A DNA stretch of 14,147 nucleotides from Verrucomicrobiaceae bacterium (GTDB taxonomy: Bacteria > Verrucomicrobiota > Verrucomicrobiia > Verrucomicrobiales > Verrucomicrobiaceae). The notes beneath the pieces are model-generated. The model had not been told where the DNA came from. It saw only the letters and a list, made by a program, of their open reading frames with translations, and did not search any database. The position numbers and the translations under genes were made by a program. The stretch spans positions 1-14,147 of the forward strand of contig CANHTV010000047.1 of the NCBI GenBank assembly GCA_947463285.1. Direction: 5' to 3'. Shown in pieces: positions 1-7,496 of the stretch. Positions within the stretch are counted from its first letter, which is position 1, and each line of letters opens with the position of its first letter.

Positions 1-2
1 AC

Positions 3-551
3 TGCCTGAAGGTGGCCTATCCGGTGGCCGATTACATCGCGGTCAATATTTCCTCACCCAATACCAAGGGCCTGCGGGACCTTCAGGCTGAGGAGTCGAT
101 CCGGCAGCTGCTGGCTGCATTGAAAAAGGAACAGGCCAGCTTGCAGACGGAGCACGGTAAAAAAGTGCCAGTGCTGGTCAAAATCGCTCCCGACCTAGAG
201 GGCGCGCAGATCGAAGCCCTGGCGCGGGTGTTTAACGAACTCGCTGTCGATGGTGTCATTGCTACAAACACCACGATCAGCCGTGCGGCGGTGGTCGGAC
301 ATCCTTTAGAAAACGAGGCCGGAGGGCTCAGTGGCGCTCCTGTGAAACAGCGCTCCACCGAGGTGATTCGGGCTTTTCGAGAGTTGCTGCGTGAGCAGAC
401 GCCGATCATCGGTGTCGGTGGTATCCTCAGTGGTGCGGATGCTGCTGAGAAAATGCAGGCAGGGGCCTCTTTGGTGCAGGTTTATTCCGGTCTGGTCTAT
501 CGCGGGCCGGGGCTGGTGCGTGATGTTTTGGAAACGATTGGTAAACTTTAA
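3..551 (+). CDS. pyrD: Dihydroorotate dehydrogenase (quinone), class 2, 3' part (5' end outside window)
   Basis: Oxidises dihydroorotate to orotate with FMN and passes electrons to membrane quinone, the fourth step of pyrimidine synthesis. Only the C-terminal 182 residues are present. The frame is open to the left edge, so the GTG at 12 is an internal valine and not a start. Visible motifs are NISSPNT followed by GLRDLQ (the substrate/FMN loop of class 2 enzymes, which carries the catalytic serine), VKIAPDL, GVIATNTT, GGLSG and the phosphate-binding stretch IIGVGGI...GASLVQVYSG. The segment aligns by eye with the C-terminal half of E. coli PyrD and ends at the usual place. It is followed by about 107 bases with no gene and no clear terminator. 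Identification is firm; the N-terminal membrane-association region cannot be seen. Confidence 0.96.
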   Translation, partial: CLKVAYPVADYIAVNISSPNTKGLRDLQAEESIRQLLAALKKEQASLQTEHGKKVPVLVKIAPDLEGAQIEALARVFNELAVDGVIATNTTISRAAVVGHPLENEAGGLSGAPVKQRSTEVIRAFRELLREQTPIIGVGGILSGADAAEKMQAGASLVQVYSGLVYRGPGLVRDVLETIGKL

Positions 552-658
552 GACTCCCAAAGCATCACTCAGGCTGTATTCATGGGTAAAGCTTGCCAAA
601 ATGGCCTTGCCTCACGTCTAGGCAGAGTGCATGACTGAAGCTCGATTTATCACGTCTC

Positions 659-1381
659 ATGCAATTCGTCTTCCCCACCCATCTCCAACTCGGCAATGAG
701 CATTGCGAAGGCTTCCATCAGGAGTTGTTGCGTGGCCTGACACATAAGCTCAACAATCTGCTGGCCGTCATCCAAGGCTTTTCCAGTCTGATTTTGATGA
801 CGGATGACCTCGACCCAGGGGTGGCTGAAAACATGCAGCACATCCGCGAAGCCTCCGTCGGTGTATCAGCCCTGAGTGAGCGCATTCGCTCGGCCGGTGG
901 CTGTGCCAAGCTCACGCCACAGCCTCTTAGCCTGAATGATTACCTCGGCGTGGTCGAAGGTGCTTTGCTGGACCCATTCGCGAAGAACAATCTCCAGCTC
1001 GAAGCAGAAGTGCAGCCCGGGTTGCCGCCGATCCTGGTCGATCCGACGAAGCTGAAAGACATCCTCATCGAGCTCCTCAAAAATGCCGCCGAAGCTGCTG
1101 GTCCGGCCGGTGGTCGTGCGATGCTGAAGATCGCTGGTCCTGGAGTCATCACACCTGCCGAGCAGCGCCGTGTGGACATCCTGATCAGCAACACTGGCTC
1201 CCAGATTCCACAAGAAAAGCTGCTCCAGATGTTCAAGCCCTTTCAAGGCTCCAAGACCAGCAATCACTTGGGCTTGGGTTTGACCATCGCCGCCATGCTC
1301 TGCCATCAGATGGGCTTGCAGATTGGTCTCGCCTCTGAGAACAACACCACCACGGCCTGGCTCAGCTGCCCTATCGCGTAA
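659..1381 (+). CDS. Sensor-less histidine kinase (HisKA + HATPase_c), 240 aa
   Basis: A short two-component-type kinase. Residues 26-36 contain the H-box LTHKLNNLLAV with candidate phospho-acceptor H29, in the HxxNN style of many hybrid kinases. The ATPase domain follows: N-box ELLKNAAEAA (N142), a G1-like box SNTGSQIP (177-184), an F-box MFKPF (191-195) and G2-box GLGLTIA (205-211). The G1 aspartate is replaced by N178 and its second glycine by Q182. An NTG variant occurs in some active kinases, but Q182 is unusual. Only about 25 residues precede the H-box, so there is no PAS, GAF or membrane sensor, and the protein should be cytoplasmic. The ATG at 659 is the first start after an in-frame stop at 632-634; it has no Shine-Dalgarno sequence. 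No response regulator is adjacent. It could be a kinase fed by a separate sensor, or an ATP-binding regulator. Confidence 0.82.
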   Translation: MQFVFPTHLQLGNEHCEGFHQELLRGLTHKLNNLLAVIQGFSSLILMTDDLDPGVAENMQHIREASVGVSALSERIRSAGGCAKLTPQPLSLNDYLGVVEGALLDPFAKNNLQLEAEVQPGLPPILVDPTKLKDILIELLKNAAEAAGPAGGRAMLKIAGPGVITPAEQRRVDILISNTGSQIPQEKLLQMFKPFQGSKTSNHLGLGLTIAAMLCHQMGLQIGLASENNTTTAWLSCPIA

Positions 1382-1530
1382 TCCCACGCGGCAGCATCCA
1401 TCCTGAAGTCCTTCCGCTGCCATCACTGAGCAGCCTCGGTCAGCCATCGCTGACTCCTTGACCAAAGGATGCGTCCATCTATTCTCCGCGCCCGTTTCAG
1501 AAAATCCATTCTACAAACCACCTAATTAAC

Positions 1531-3375
1531 ATGAGCACCCCCACCACTCACGACTTCCAGGCCGAAGTGAAACAGGTCCTGGATATTGTCATCCACAGCC
1601 TCTACACCGACCGCGAAATCTTCATTCGTGAGCTGGTCTCCAATGCCGCAGACTCCCTGGAGAAAATGCGCCTCACCCAGCTCACCGAGAATAGCGTTTT
1701 CGGCGCTGAACTGCCGCTGGAGATCAGCATCACCACGGATGAAGAGACTGGGACTTTGACCATCGCCGACCACGGCATCGGTCTCACCCGTGCCGAGTTG
1801 GTGGAAAACCTCGGCACCATTGCCCACTCAGGCTCCAAAGCCTTCGCTGCGGCTTTGAAAAATGCGGGCAAAGGCGGCGATGCCAGCCTCATCGGCCAGT
1901 TCGGTGTCGGCTTTTACAGCGCCTTCATGGTGGCTGAGGAAGTCCAGGTTTACACTCACTCCTGGCGTGAAGATGGCGAGCATCTCGTCTGGTCCAGCAC
2001 CGGTGCCGGCACCTATGTGATCGACGAATCACCAGATCAAAAGCGCGGCGCCCGCATCGTCATCAAGCTCAAGGAAGACGCCAAGGAGTTTGCCCAGCCA
2101 CATCGGGTGAAGAGCATTCTCGGCAAATACTCGAACTTCGTCAGCTTCCCCATCCAGCTGAACGGCGAGCGTGTGAATACGGTCGAGGCTATCTGGCTGA
2201 AAAATAAAGACGAAGTCACCGAGGAGCAGTACAAAGACTTCTACCAATTCACTGCCCACGCTTTTGATGAGCCCAGCTATCGCCTGCACTTCCAGGCGGA
2301 TGCTCCGCTGGTCATCAACGCCCTGCTTTTCCTCCCAGAGCAAAACATGGAGATGTTTGGCATGGGCCAGATGGAGCCTAACGTCGGTCTCTACTGCAAG
2401 AAGGTGCTCATCGACCCGCACCCGAAAAAGCTGCTGCCTGAGTGGATGCGTTTCGTCCGTGGCGTGATCGACAGCGAAGACCTGCCGCTAAACATTTCCC
2501 GTGAATCCATGCAGGACAGCGCCCTCGTCCGCAAGCTGGGTGAAGTCGTCACCAAGCGACTGCTCAAGTTCCTCGACAAAGAAGCTCAGGATGACGCGAA
2601 GAAGTTCCAGGAGTTTTACGCCAAGTTCAGCCGCTTTTTCAAAGAAGGTGTCGCCACAGATCATGCGAACCGTGAAGCCGTCGCCAAGCTGCTGCGCTTT
2701 GAATCCAGCCTGACTGACAAAGGCGAAGTCATCGGCCTCGGTGACTATGTGAAGCGGATGAAGGAAGATCAGAAGGCCATCTATTATCAGGTGGCCCCAA
2801 GCCGCAGCACCATTGAGACCGGTCCTTATCTTGAGGCCTTCAAGTCGAAGGGTTACGAGGTGCTCTATCTCTATGAAACCATCGACGAATACGTGGCCAC
2901 CAGCCTTCGTGAGTTTGATGGTAAGCAGCTCCAGGCGGTGAACTCCAATGAAGTCGATCTCGGTGACATCAGCAATGAGGGCGAGTCCCTGGGTGAAGCT
3001 GAGACCACCTCTCTCTGCGGCTGGCTTAAGGAAAGTCTGGCTGAAGGTGTGGAGGACGTGCGCAGTGGCAAGCGTCTGGTAAACAGCCCGGCACTCGCCA
3101 TCACGCCTGACGGCGAGATGACCCCGCAGATGCGTCAGATGATGAAGGCCATGAAGCCGGATGAAGTCGCTGCGCCGAAAGTCATTCTCGAAATCAATCC
3201 ACGTCACGAGATCGTGAGGCAGCTTTCCGGATTGAGCCAAAGTGATGGAGATCGAGCCAAGCTGATCGCTGAGCAGATTCTCGATAACGCCTTGCTCAGT
3301 GCCGGGCTTTTGGATGATCCTCAGCGCATCGTCTCCCGCACCGAGAAGATCATGGGCATGCTCTTGGCCAAGTAA
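1531..3375 (+). CDS. htpG: Hsp90-family molecular chaperone HtpG
   Basis: Cytosolic ATP-dependent dimeric chaperone acting late in folding, often with DnaK. Its 614 residues are close to the 624 of E. coli HtpG. The N-terminal GHKL ATPase domain shows ELVSNAADSLEKMR (E34 catalytic base, N38 magnesium ligand), DHGIGL (D80, adenine contact; most homologues read DNGIGM), the lid GTIAHSGSKAF (95-105) and GQFGVGFYSAF (122-132). The middle domain carries the gamma-phosphate arginine in LPLNISRES (R324). The C-terminal dimerisation domain is complete and ends MGMLLAK. The ATG at 1531 gives the standard N terminus and has no Shine-Dalgarno sequence. The 149-base upstream gap has no CIRCE-type repeat, so HrcA control is not supported. 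A hairpin terminator follows at 3400. Confidence 0.98.
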   Translation: MSTPTTHDFQAEVKQVLDIVIHSLYTDREIFIRELVSNAADSLEKMRLTQLTENSVFGAELPLEISITTDEETGTLTIADHGIGLTRAELVENLGTIAHSGSKAFAAALKNAGKGGDASLIGQFGVGFYSAFMVAEEVQVYTHSWREDGEHLVWSSTGAGTYVIDESPDQKRGARIVIKLKEDAKEFAQPHRVKSILGKYSNFVSFPIQLNGERVNTVEAIWLKNKDEVTEEQYKDFYQFTAHAFDEPSYRLHFQADAPLVINALLFLPEQNMEMFGMGQMEPNVGLYCKKVLIDPHPKKLLPEWMRFVRGVIDSEDLPLNISRESMQDSALVRKLGEVVTKRLLKFLDKEAQDDAKKFQEFYAKFSRFFKEGVATDHANREAVAKLLRFESSLTDKGEVIGLGDYVKRMKEDQKAIYYQVAPSRSTIETGPYLEAFKSKGYEVLYLYETIDEYVATSLREFDGKQLQAVNSNEVDLGDISNEGESLGEAETTSLCGWLKESLAEGVEDVRSGKRLVNSPALAITPDGEMTPQMRQMMKAMKPDEVAAPKVILEINPRHEIVRQLSGLSQSDGDRAKLIAEQILDNALLSAGLLDDPQRIVSRTEKIMGMLLAK

Positions 3376-3399
3376 ACATAGGCCTGGTCTATTCATCAG

Positions 3400-3436
3400 A
3401 GCGTTTGGAGCGGAAGTTCCAAACGCTTTGCTATTT
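3400..3436 (+). terminator. Intrinsic terminator after htpG
   Basis: A perfect 10-bp inverted repeat, AGCGTTTGGA (3400-3409) and TCCAAACGCT (3418-3427), encloses an 8-base loop. It is followed by the moderately T-rich TTGCTATTT. It lies 24 bases after the htpG stop in the short gap between htpG and a convergent gene whose stop codon it touches at 3435. The stem reads the same on both strands and may also end the minus-strand operon, although the T tract favours plus-strand termination. Confidence 0.75.
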
Positions 3437-3764
3437 ACATCGGGCTCTCGTGGAAAATGTAGTTGGTGGAGTAATCGCTGAACTCGAAATAGACGCGCTT
3501 TTCGCCAGCATCCTTGAGGCCATTGAGATTGGCATCCAGCACTCCGTAGCCAAAACGATAGGGTCGTGCCTCAGCGCCGCCAGTGGCGGTCGCCGTGGTC
3601 AGCTTGTCCACCTCGATGAAACGCTTCACCAGCTTTTCGCCAGCATAGATTTCCATGATGCCATTCACGCCTGTCCAGTTTTGAATCGAGCGGCCGATTT
3701 GATTTTGGGATTCCTGGGTGCAGGCGGACAGGACAAGAAAAATGGGAAAAAGGAATAGTCTCAT
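3435..3764 (-). CDS. Small lipoprotein with an EF-hand-like loop, 109 aa
   Basis: No family recognised. From ATG 3764 it begins MRLFLFPIFLVLSAC, a short lipoprotein signal with a lipobox ending at C15, so the mature protein is probably lipid-anchored in the envelope. An in-frame TTG at 3788 overlaps the stop of the upstream sulfatase, but it would put eight extra residues before the signal, so ATG 3764 is preferred. Residues 77-88 read DANLNGLKDAGE, with D1, N3, N5, G6, D9 and E12 of a 12-residue calcium-binding loop, similar to loops in dockerin/Sdr-type proteins. It is the last gene of the apparent sulfatase operon, 20 bases after it. Function unknown; calcium binding is inferred from the loop pattern alone. 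Confidence 0.75.
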   Translation of the reverse strand: MRLFLFPIFLVLSACTQESQNQIGRSIQNWTGVNGIMEIYAGEKLVKRFIEVDKLTTATATGGAEARPYRFGYGVLDANLNGLKDAGEKRVYFEFSDYSTNYIFHESPM

Positions 3765-3784
3765 GACTGGATCATTAACCCGAT

Positions 3785-5188
3785 TCAAGGTTTTGGGAAA
3801 TACAGATGCTTGCCTTGTTTCCCGGCTTTGTGGGCTTCATGGGTGTCCTGTGAAACACCGGGATCACCTTGCTTGCTGAGCCATTGATCAAGGGCGGCGC
3901 TGAGCTTGGCTTGGATCGCTGCATGCTCGGGTTTGTTGGCAAGGTTGGACATTTCAGCAGGATCTTCAGAGGTATGATAAAGCTGCTCGGCGGGGCGATG
4001 AATGTAGCGCTTCACCAAGGTGTAAGTGTGAGGATTATCCAGCGCGGTGGCCATCCAGCTCGACCAGTAGGGATTATGCGCCGCGCTGCCGCCGAGCAGG
4101 CCCATGAGATGCTTCTCGATGAAAATTTCATCCGGTGTGAGGTTGCGGATGTAGCGCCACTCGCCGTCGGTGATGCTACGGATGGGATACGAGGGGCCTT
4201 CGGGAATGTTGTTGTGTGCGGCGTAGGCGTAGTCGCGATGCCTGGCTTTTTCTCCGCGCAGCACGGCAGCGAAGCTGGTGCCGTCAAAGGTGTGCTCAGT
4301 CTTCACGCCGACGAGGTCGAGTAGCGTCGGGGTGACATCGGCGTATTGCACGAGAGCGCTGGTGCGTTTGCCTGTGGCGACTTTTCCGGGCCAGCGGGCG
4401 ATGAGCGTAGTATGCAGGCCGGTGTCCCAGCAGGTCCATTTGTTTCCGGGGAACTGCGATCCCTGCTCGCTGGTGAAAATCACGAGTGTGTCCTGTGCTG
4501 CACCACTTTCATCCAGCGCCGCGAGGATCTCGCCGACTTGGCCATCCATGTAGGTAATCTCGGCGAGGTATTTGGAGAAATCTTCACGTGTCTTTGGCGT
4601 GTTAGCGATGTTTGGCGGCAGTTTGAGGCTCGCGGGCGGATACTTTGACGCATCGCCCATGACCCAAGGCACATGCGGCTCAGTCAAAGCGACGACGAGG
4701 CAAAACGGCTGCGCTTTGTCGCGTGTGATGAAGCTCTTCAGGCCCGCGAGGTCGTGCGGATTTGTGGGATCACGAACGGCGCTGGAATCAAAGCCGGGCA
4801 CTTCTTCAAAAGGAAAGCAATTCTTCGGCGTCACATGCACTTTGCCTGCGATTCCAGTTCGATAACCCGCTGGCGCGAGATGATGTGGCAGGCTCTTCGT
4901 TTCAGGGCGACAGGCGCTGTGATTCCAGGCGCAACCATTCCTCATCGGCTGCTGGCCAGTGTAAAGCTCCGCACGGCAGGGCTGACACATCGCGGCGGTG
5001 ACATAGGCTTTTTCGAAAACGAGTCCCTGCGAGGCAAGACGATCGATGTTCGGTGTCTTGGCGTTTTGACCGCCGTAGATGGCGAGATCACTGAACGTGC
5101 AGTCATCGGCGAGGATGAGCAGGATGTTTGGCTGCGAAAAAGCAGAGAGCCAAGGGCAGAGAGCGAAGAGTAGAAAGAGCTGTTTCAT
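3785..5188 (-). CDS. Exported type I sulfatase, SGSH-like, 467 aa
   Basis: Formylglycine-dependent sulfatase that hydrolyses sulfate esters or N-sulfate from glycans. A Sec signal (residues 1 to about 18, ending LSAFS) precedes the core. Visible are the metal-binding pair D28-D29 (LADD), the formylglycine motif CQPCR (68-72, C68 converted, R72 stabilising) followed by AELYTG, GKVH (K116, H118), EPH (170-172) and TSEQG (E241, Q242). The usual metal-site pair here is D-N or D-H, so SEQ is a conservative variant. The stretch FPGNKWTCWDTGLHTTLIARWPG resembles N-sulfoglucosamine sulfohydrolase-type sulfatases more than arylsulfatase A. Its ATG lies 11 bases after the upstream sulfatase stop, indicating one transcript. 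The substrate cannot be told from sequence. A maturation enzyme must be encoded elsewhere. Confidence 0.93.
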   Translation of the reverse strand: MKQLFLLFALCPWLSAFSQPNILLILADDCTFSDLAIYGGQNAKTPNIDRLASQGLVFEKAYVTAAMCQPCRAELYTGQQPMRNGCAWNHSACRPETKSLPHHLAPAGYRTGIAGKVHVTPKNCFPFEEVPGFDSSAVRDPTNPHDLAGLKSFITRDKAQPFCLVVALTEPHVPWVMGDASKYPPASLKLPPNIANTPKTREDFSKYLAEITYMDGQVGEILAALDESGAAQDTLVIFTSEQGSQFPGNKWTCWDTGLHTTLIARWPGKVATGKRTSALVQYADVTPTLLDLVGVKTEHTFDGTSFAAVLRGEKARHRDYAYAAHNNIPEGPSYPIRSITDGEWRYIRNLTPDEIFIEKHLMGLLGGSAAHNPYWSSWMATALDNPHTYTLVKRYIHRPAEQLYHTSEDPAEMSNLANKPEHAAIQAKLSAALDQWLSKQGDPGVSQDTHEAHKAGKQGKHLYFPKP

Positions 5189-5199
5189 GCGGATGAGGG

Positions 5200-6630
5200 T
5201 TACTTGGAAATCTGCTTCTTGCCCTTGGCTTTTGGCTTAGGGTCTTCAGCGGTAAGTTGAGCCGCGTGATCCGCAGGCATGGAGCAATTCCAGGCGATAA
5301 CAGCCTGCGTCATTTTTTGCACCAGCTGCGGCTGTTGTTCAGCGAGGTTGGTGGCCTCACCAGGATCGTTTGAAAGTCGATAAAGCTCCGGGCGGCTGCC
5401 ATCAAATTCACAGAGCAATTTCCACTCACCTGCACGCATGGCCAGGTCAGGCAAAGGCCCCGCGCTGTAAGCGTATTTGCGGTCGGGAGGACGCCGCCAA
5501 AACAAAGGCGCTGAGCGCGAAGAAGTACTCTGACCTAGAATCACGGAAGCCACGTTTTCACCATCAAAGTCGCTGTCTTCGGGGGTGGCGACTTTGGCGA
5601 TGGAGAGCAAACTCGGCGCGATGTCAAAAGCAGCCAAAACGGATTGATCATTCTTGCTGCCAGCCTTGGCTGGATCAACCAAACCCGGCCCCCAGACGAC
5701 GAGAGGCGAGCGCGTGCCGCCTTCATAGAGCGTGGCTTTAGTGCCGCGAAACGGCCCTGCGCTGCCAGCGCCGACATCCGGGCCGTTGTCTGAGCAGATG
5801 AGCAGCAGCGTGTTATTTCTGAGTTCAGGCGTGCTTTGGAGATATTCAAAAAGACGACCAAACTGCCGATCCATCTCTTTTAAGACTGACCGATAAAGCC
5901 CTCGTTTTCCATCAGCCCATTGTTCAGTCGGCGGCCACCACGGTCCATGCACATCGTCTGGCCAGAGGTTGACATAAAAAGGCTTTCCAGCCGTGACCGC
6001 CCGCTTCATGAAGGGGATGGCCGCATTGACGAAGCCGCTGGTGATCTCGCTGCGCTGCATCCACACCACCGGACCGCCCAGGCGTTCGGCATCTTCCCAG
6101 ATCCGCCCCGGCAGCTGATCACCAGGACTTTGAGTCATCGGCAATAGCTTGGCACCCATGCCTTCAAAGTTGGTTAGCGTTTCATCAAAGCCATACGCGG
6201 AGATCGGCGGTGCGTCATCGACATCGCGTTGCCCGCCGAGGTGCCATTTACCAAAGTGGCCAGTGGCATAGCCATGCTGCTGGAGAGTGCGAGCCAGCGT
6301 GTGCACTTTGGGGTCAAGCCAGTTCGCCACGCCACGCCGCTCATTGTCCATGCGGTTGTTGAGGTAGGACGTGATCTTCCAGCGCTGCGGGTAAGTGCCC
6401 GTCGTCAAGGCACAGCGCGAGGGGGAACAGATTGGCGCATTGACATAAAACTGCTCGAAGCGAATGCCTTCCGCCGCGATGCGGTCGATGTTGGGCGTCT
6501 GGACATCTTTGTTGCCGAAGCAGGAGAAGTCGCCCCAGCCCATGTCGTCGATAAAGACCATGATGAAGTTTGGCTGCGCCGCATGAAGTGTCGGGCAAAG
6601 GGCGAGGAGGCAGAGAAGCTTTTTGAGCAT
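5200..6630 (-). CDS. Exported type I sulfatase, arylsulfatase-like, 476 aa
   Basis: Second formylglycine sulfatase and first gene of the minus-strand operon. ATG 6630 is chosen because MLKKLLCLLALCPTLHA is a clean Sec signal; the frame is open to 6666, but those 12 extra residues would spoil the signal. Motifs: IDDMGWGD (D28-D29 metal ligands), CSPSR (68-72, canonical formylglycine site, C68) with CALTTG, FGKWHLG (K128, H130), DDVHGPW (H228), SDNGPD (D281, N282) and RGTKATLYEGGTR (K298, sulfate contact). All catalytic positions are intact. The C terminus ends in a lysine-rich tail (KPKAKGKKQISK). It differs strongly from the downstream sulfatase, so the two probably act on different linkages of one sulfated glycan. 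The substrate is not predictable here. Confidence 0.94.
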   Translation of the reverse strand: MLKKLLCLLALCPTLHAAQPNFIMVFIDDMGWGDFSCFGNKDVQTPNIDRIAAEGIRFEQFYVNAPICSPSRCALTTGTYPQRWKITSYLNNRMDNERRGVANWLDPKVHTLARTLQQHGYATGHFGKWHLGGQRDVDDAPPISAYGFDETLTNFEGMGAKLLPMTQSPGDQLPGRIWEDAERLGGPVVWMQRSEITSGFVNAAIPFMKRAVTAGKPFYVNLWPDDVHGPWWPPTEQWADGKRGLYRSVLKEMDRQFGRLFEYLQSTPELRNNTLLLICSDNGPDVGAGSAGPFRGTKATLYEGGTRSPLVVWGPGLVDPAKAGSKNDQSVLAAFDIAPSLLSIAKVATPEDSDFDGENVASVILGQSTSSRSAPLFWRRPPDRKYAYSAGPLPDLAMRAGEWKLLCEFDGSRPELYRLSNDPGEATNLAEQQPQLVQKMTQAVIAWNCSMPADHAAQLTAEDPKPKAKGKKQISK

Positions 6631-6774
6631 GTGGCAGAGAACGCGTCTGCTATCTCGGCATTGCAAGGACGATGCAAGTGTGGCTATCCAGAAGGCACCT
6701 CCAATATCAGCACTTGAGCTGATCAGAAGGCTGAAAGCTAGGTCAAGGCTGGGCGTTACAACGCTTAGATCTTC
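6631..6774. promoter_or_regulatory. Divergent intergenic region between sulfatase operon and LamG-like gene
   Basis: These 144 bases must hold the start signals for both the leftward sulfatase operon and the rightward 6775 gene. Three short inverted repeats are visible: TTGCA/TGCAA (6661-6665, 6673-6677), ATCAGC/GCTGAT (6706-6711, 6718-6723) and GCGTT-AC-AACGC (6753-6764), the last ending 10 bases before the ATG at 6775. A shared operator is possible, but no consensus promoter or known regulator site was recognised. Confidence 0.35.
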
Positions 6775-7488
6775 ATGAAACGTTCTTTGCTTTTACTCGC
6801 TACTCTCGCTTTCACCTCTGTCATGGGCACCGATGATCTCGGTGAACTGCTTTTTGAGGACCCATTTGATCGCAATGAATCTCAGGAGATGAAAGACGAG
6901 CCGGGCAAAGGCTGGGGGACGAACAGCAAAAGCCGTGCGAAAGGTAACAAGCAGGTCGATCTCAAGGATGGTGCTATGAGCATCTTCATCCATGCGCAGG
7001 CGGATCATGCCGTGTCAGTGACGCACCCGGCTGAGTTCACTGATGGCGCGGTGAGTCTGCGCTTCATGCTGGAGGATGCCAAGGACAGTCTGGGACTGAA
7101 TTTTGCCGACTTGGCCTTCAAGGAGGTTCATGCGGGCCATCTTTTTGTCGCGAAGGTGAGTGCAAACTCCGTTCAGCTCCAGGATTTGAAGACTGGCAAT
7201 ATGCGCCTCGATATTCGCGAGGCGAGGCAAGCAAAGCAAAAGCTGACTGCCGAGCAGGATGCGGCCATCAAAGGCAAGGAGAAGACTGTTCCTTATGCTG
7301 TCGAGATTGGGAAATGGCATGACCTCGTCGTCAAGGTCAGAGGCGACATGCTCTCTGCGAGCATCGACGGTCAGTTGATTGGTTCTTTTAGCTCACCCGG
7401 CATCGCTCATCCCACCAAGCGTCTGCTGCGTCTCGCCGTTCCTCGTAACGCGGTGGTGGATGATGTGAAAATCTGGCGTGTGAATTGA
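6775..7488 (+). CDS. Exported LamG/DUF1080-like protein, 237 aa
   Basis: A Sec signal MKRSLLLLATLAFTSVMG (1-18) leads into a single predicted beta-sandwich domain. The C-terminal part (IGKWHDLVVKVRGDMLSASIDGQ ... and the closing VVDDVKIWRVN) follows the strand pattern of concanavalin-like folds known as LamG or DUF1080 (3-keto-disaccharide hydrolase) domains. The early DPFDRNE motif is common at the start of such proteins. Residues 133-155 are charged and may be a loop insertion. It diverges from the sulfatase operon across a 144-base gap, and such proteins often occur beside sulfatases in Planctomycetes and Verrucomicrobia. Sugar binding or hydrolysis is inferred from fold only; no catalytic residues can be named. 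The start is set by the signal peptide; no Shine-Dalgarno sequence is visible. Confidence 0.72.
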   Translation: MKRSLLLLATLAFTSVMGTDDLGELLFEDPFDRNESQEMKDEPGKGWGTNSKSRAKGNKQVDLKDGAMSIFIHAQADHAVSVTHPAEFTDGAVSLRFMLEDAKDSLGLNFADLAFKEVHAGHLFVAKVSANSVQLQDLKTGNMRLDIREARQAKQKLTAEQDAAIKGKEKTVPYAVEIGKWHDLVVKVRGDMLSASIDGQLIGSFSSPGIAHPTKRLLRLAVPRNAVVDDVKIWRVN

Positions 7489-7496
7489 GCTTGGTT

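Noticed and set aside
866..1465. 199-codon minus-strand frame opposite the histidine kinase
   Set aside because: Antisense to a gene with clear H, N and G2 boxes; composition is typical of a shadow frame with no domain.
1382..1530. Possible heat-shock operator (CIRCE) upstream of htpG
   Set aside because: No TTAGCACTC/GAGTGCTAA-type repeat is present; the only inverted repeat, GTCAGC-CATC-GCTGAC at 1439-1454, is short and has no known regulator match.
2488..3396. Long open frame (302 codons) on the minus strand opposite htpG
   Set aside because: It is the codon-bias shadow of a firmly identified htpG gene and has no recognisable domain or signal.
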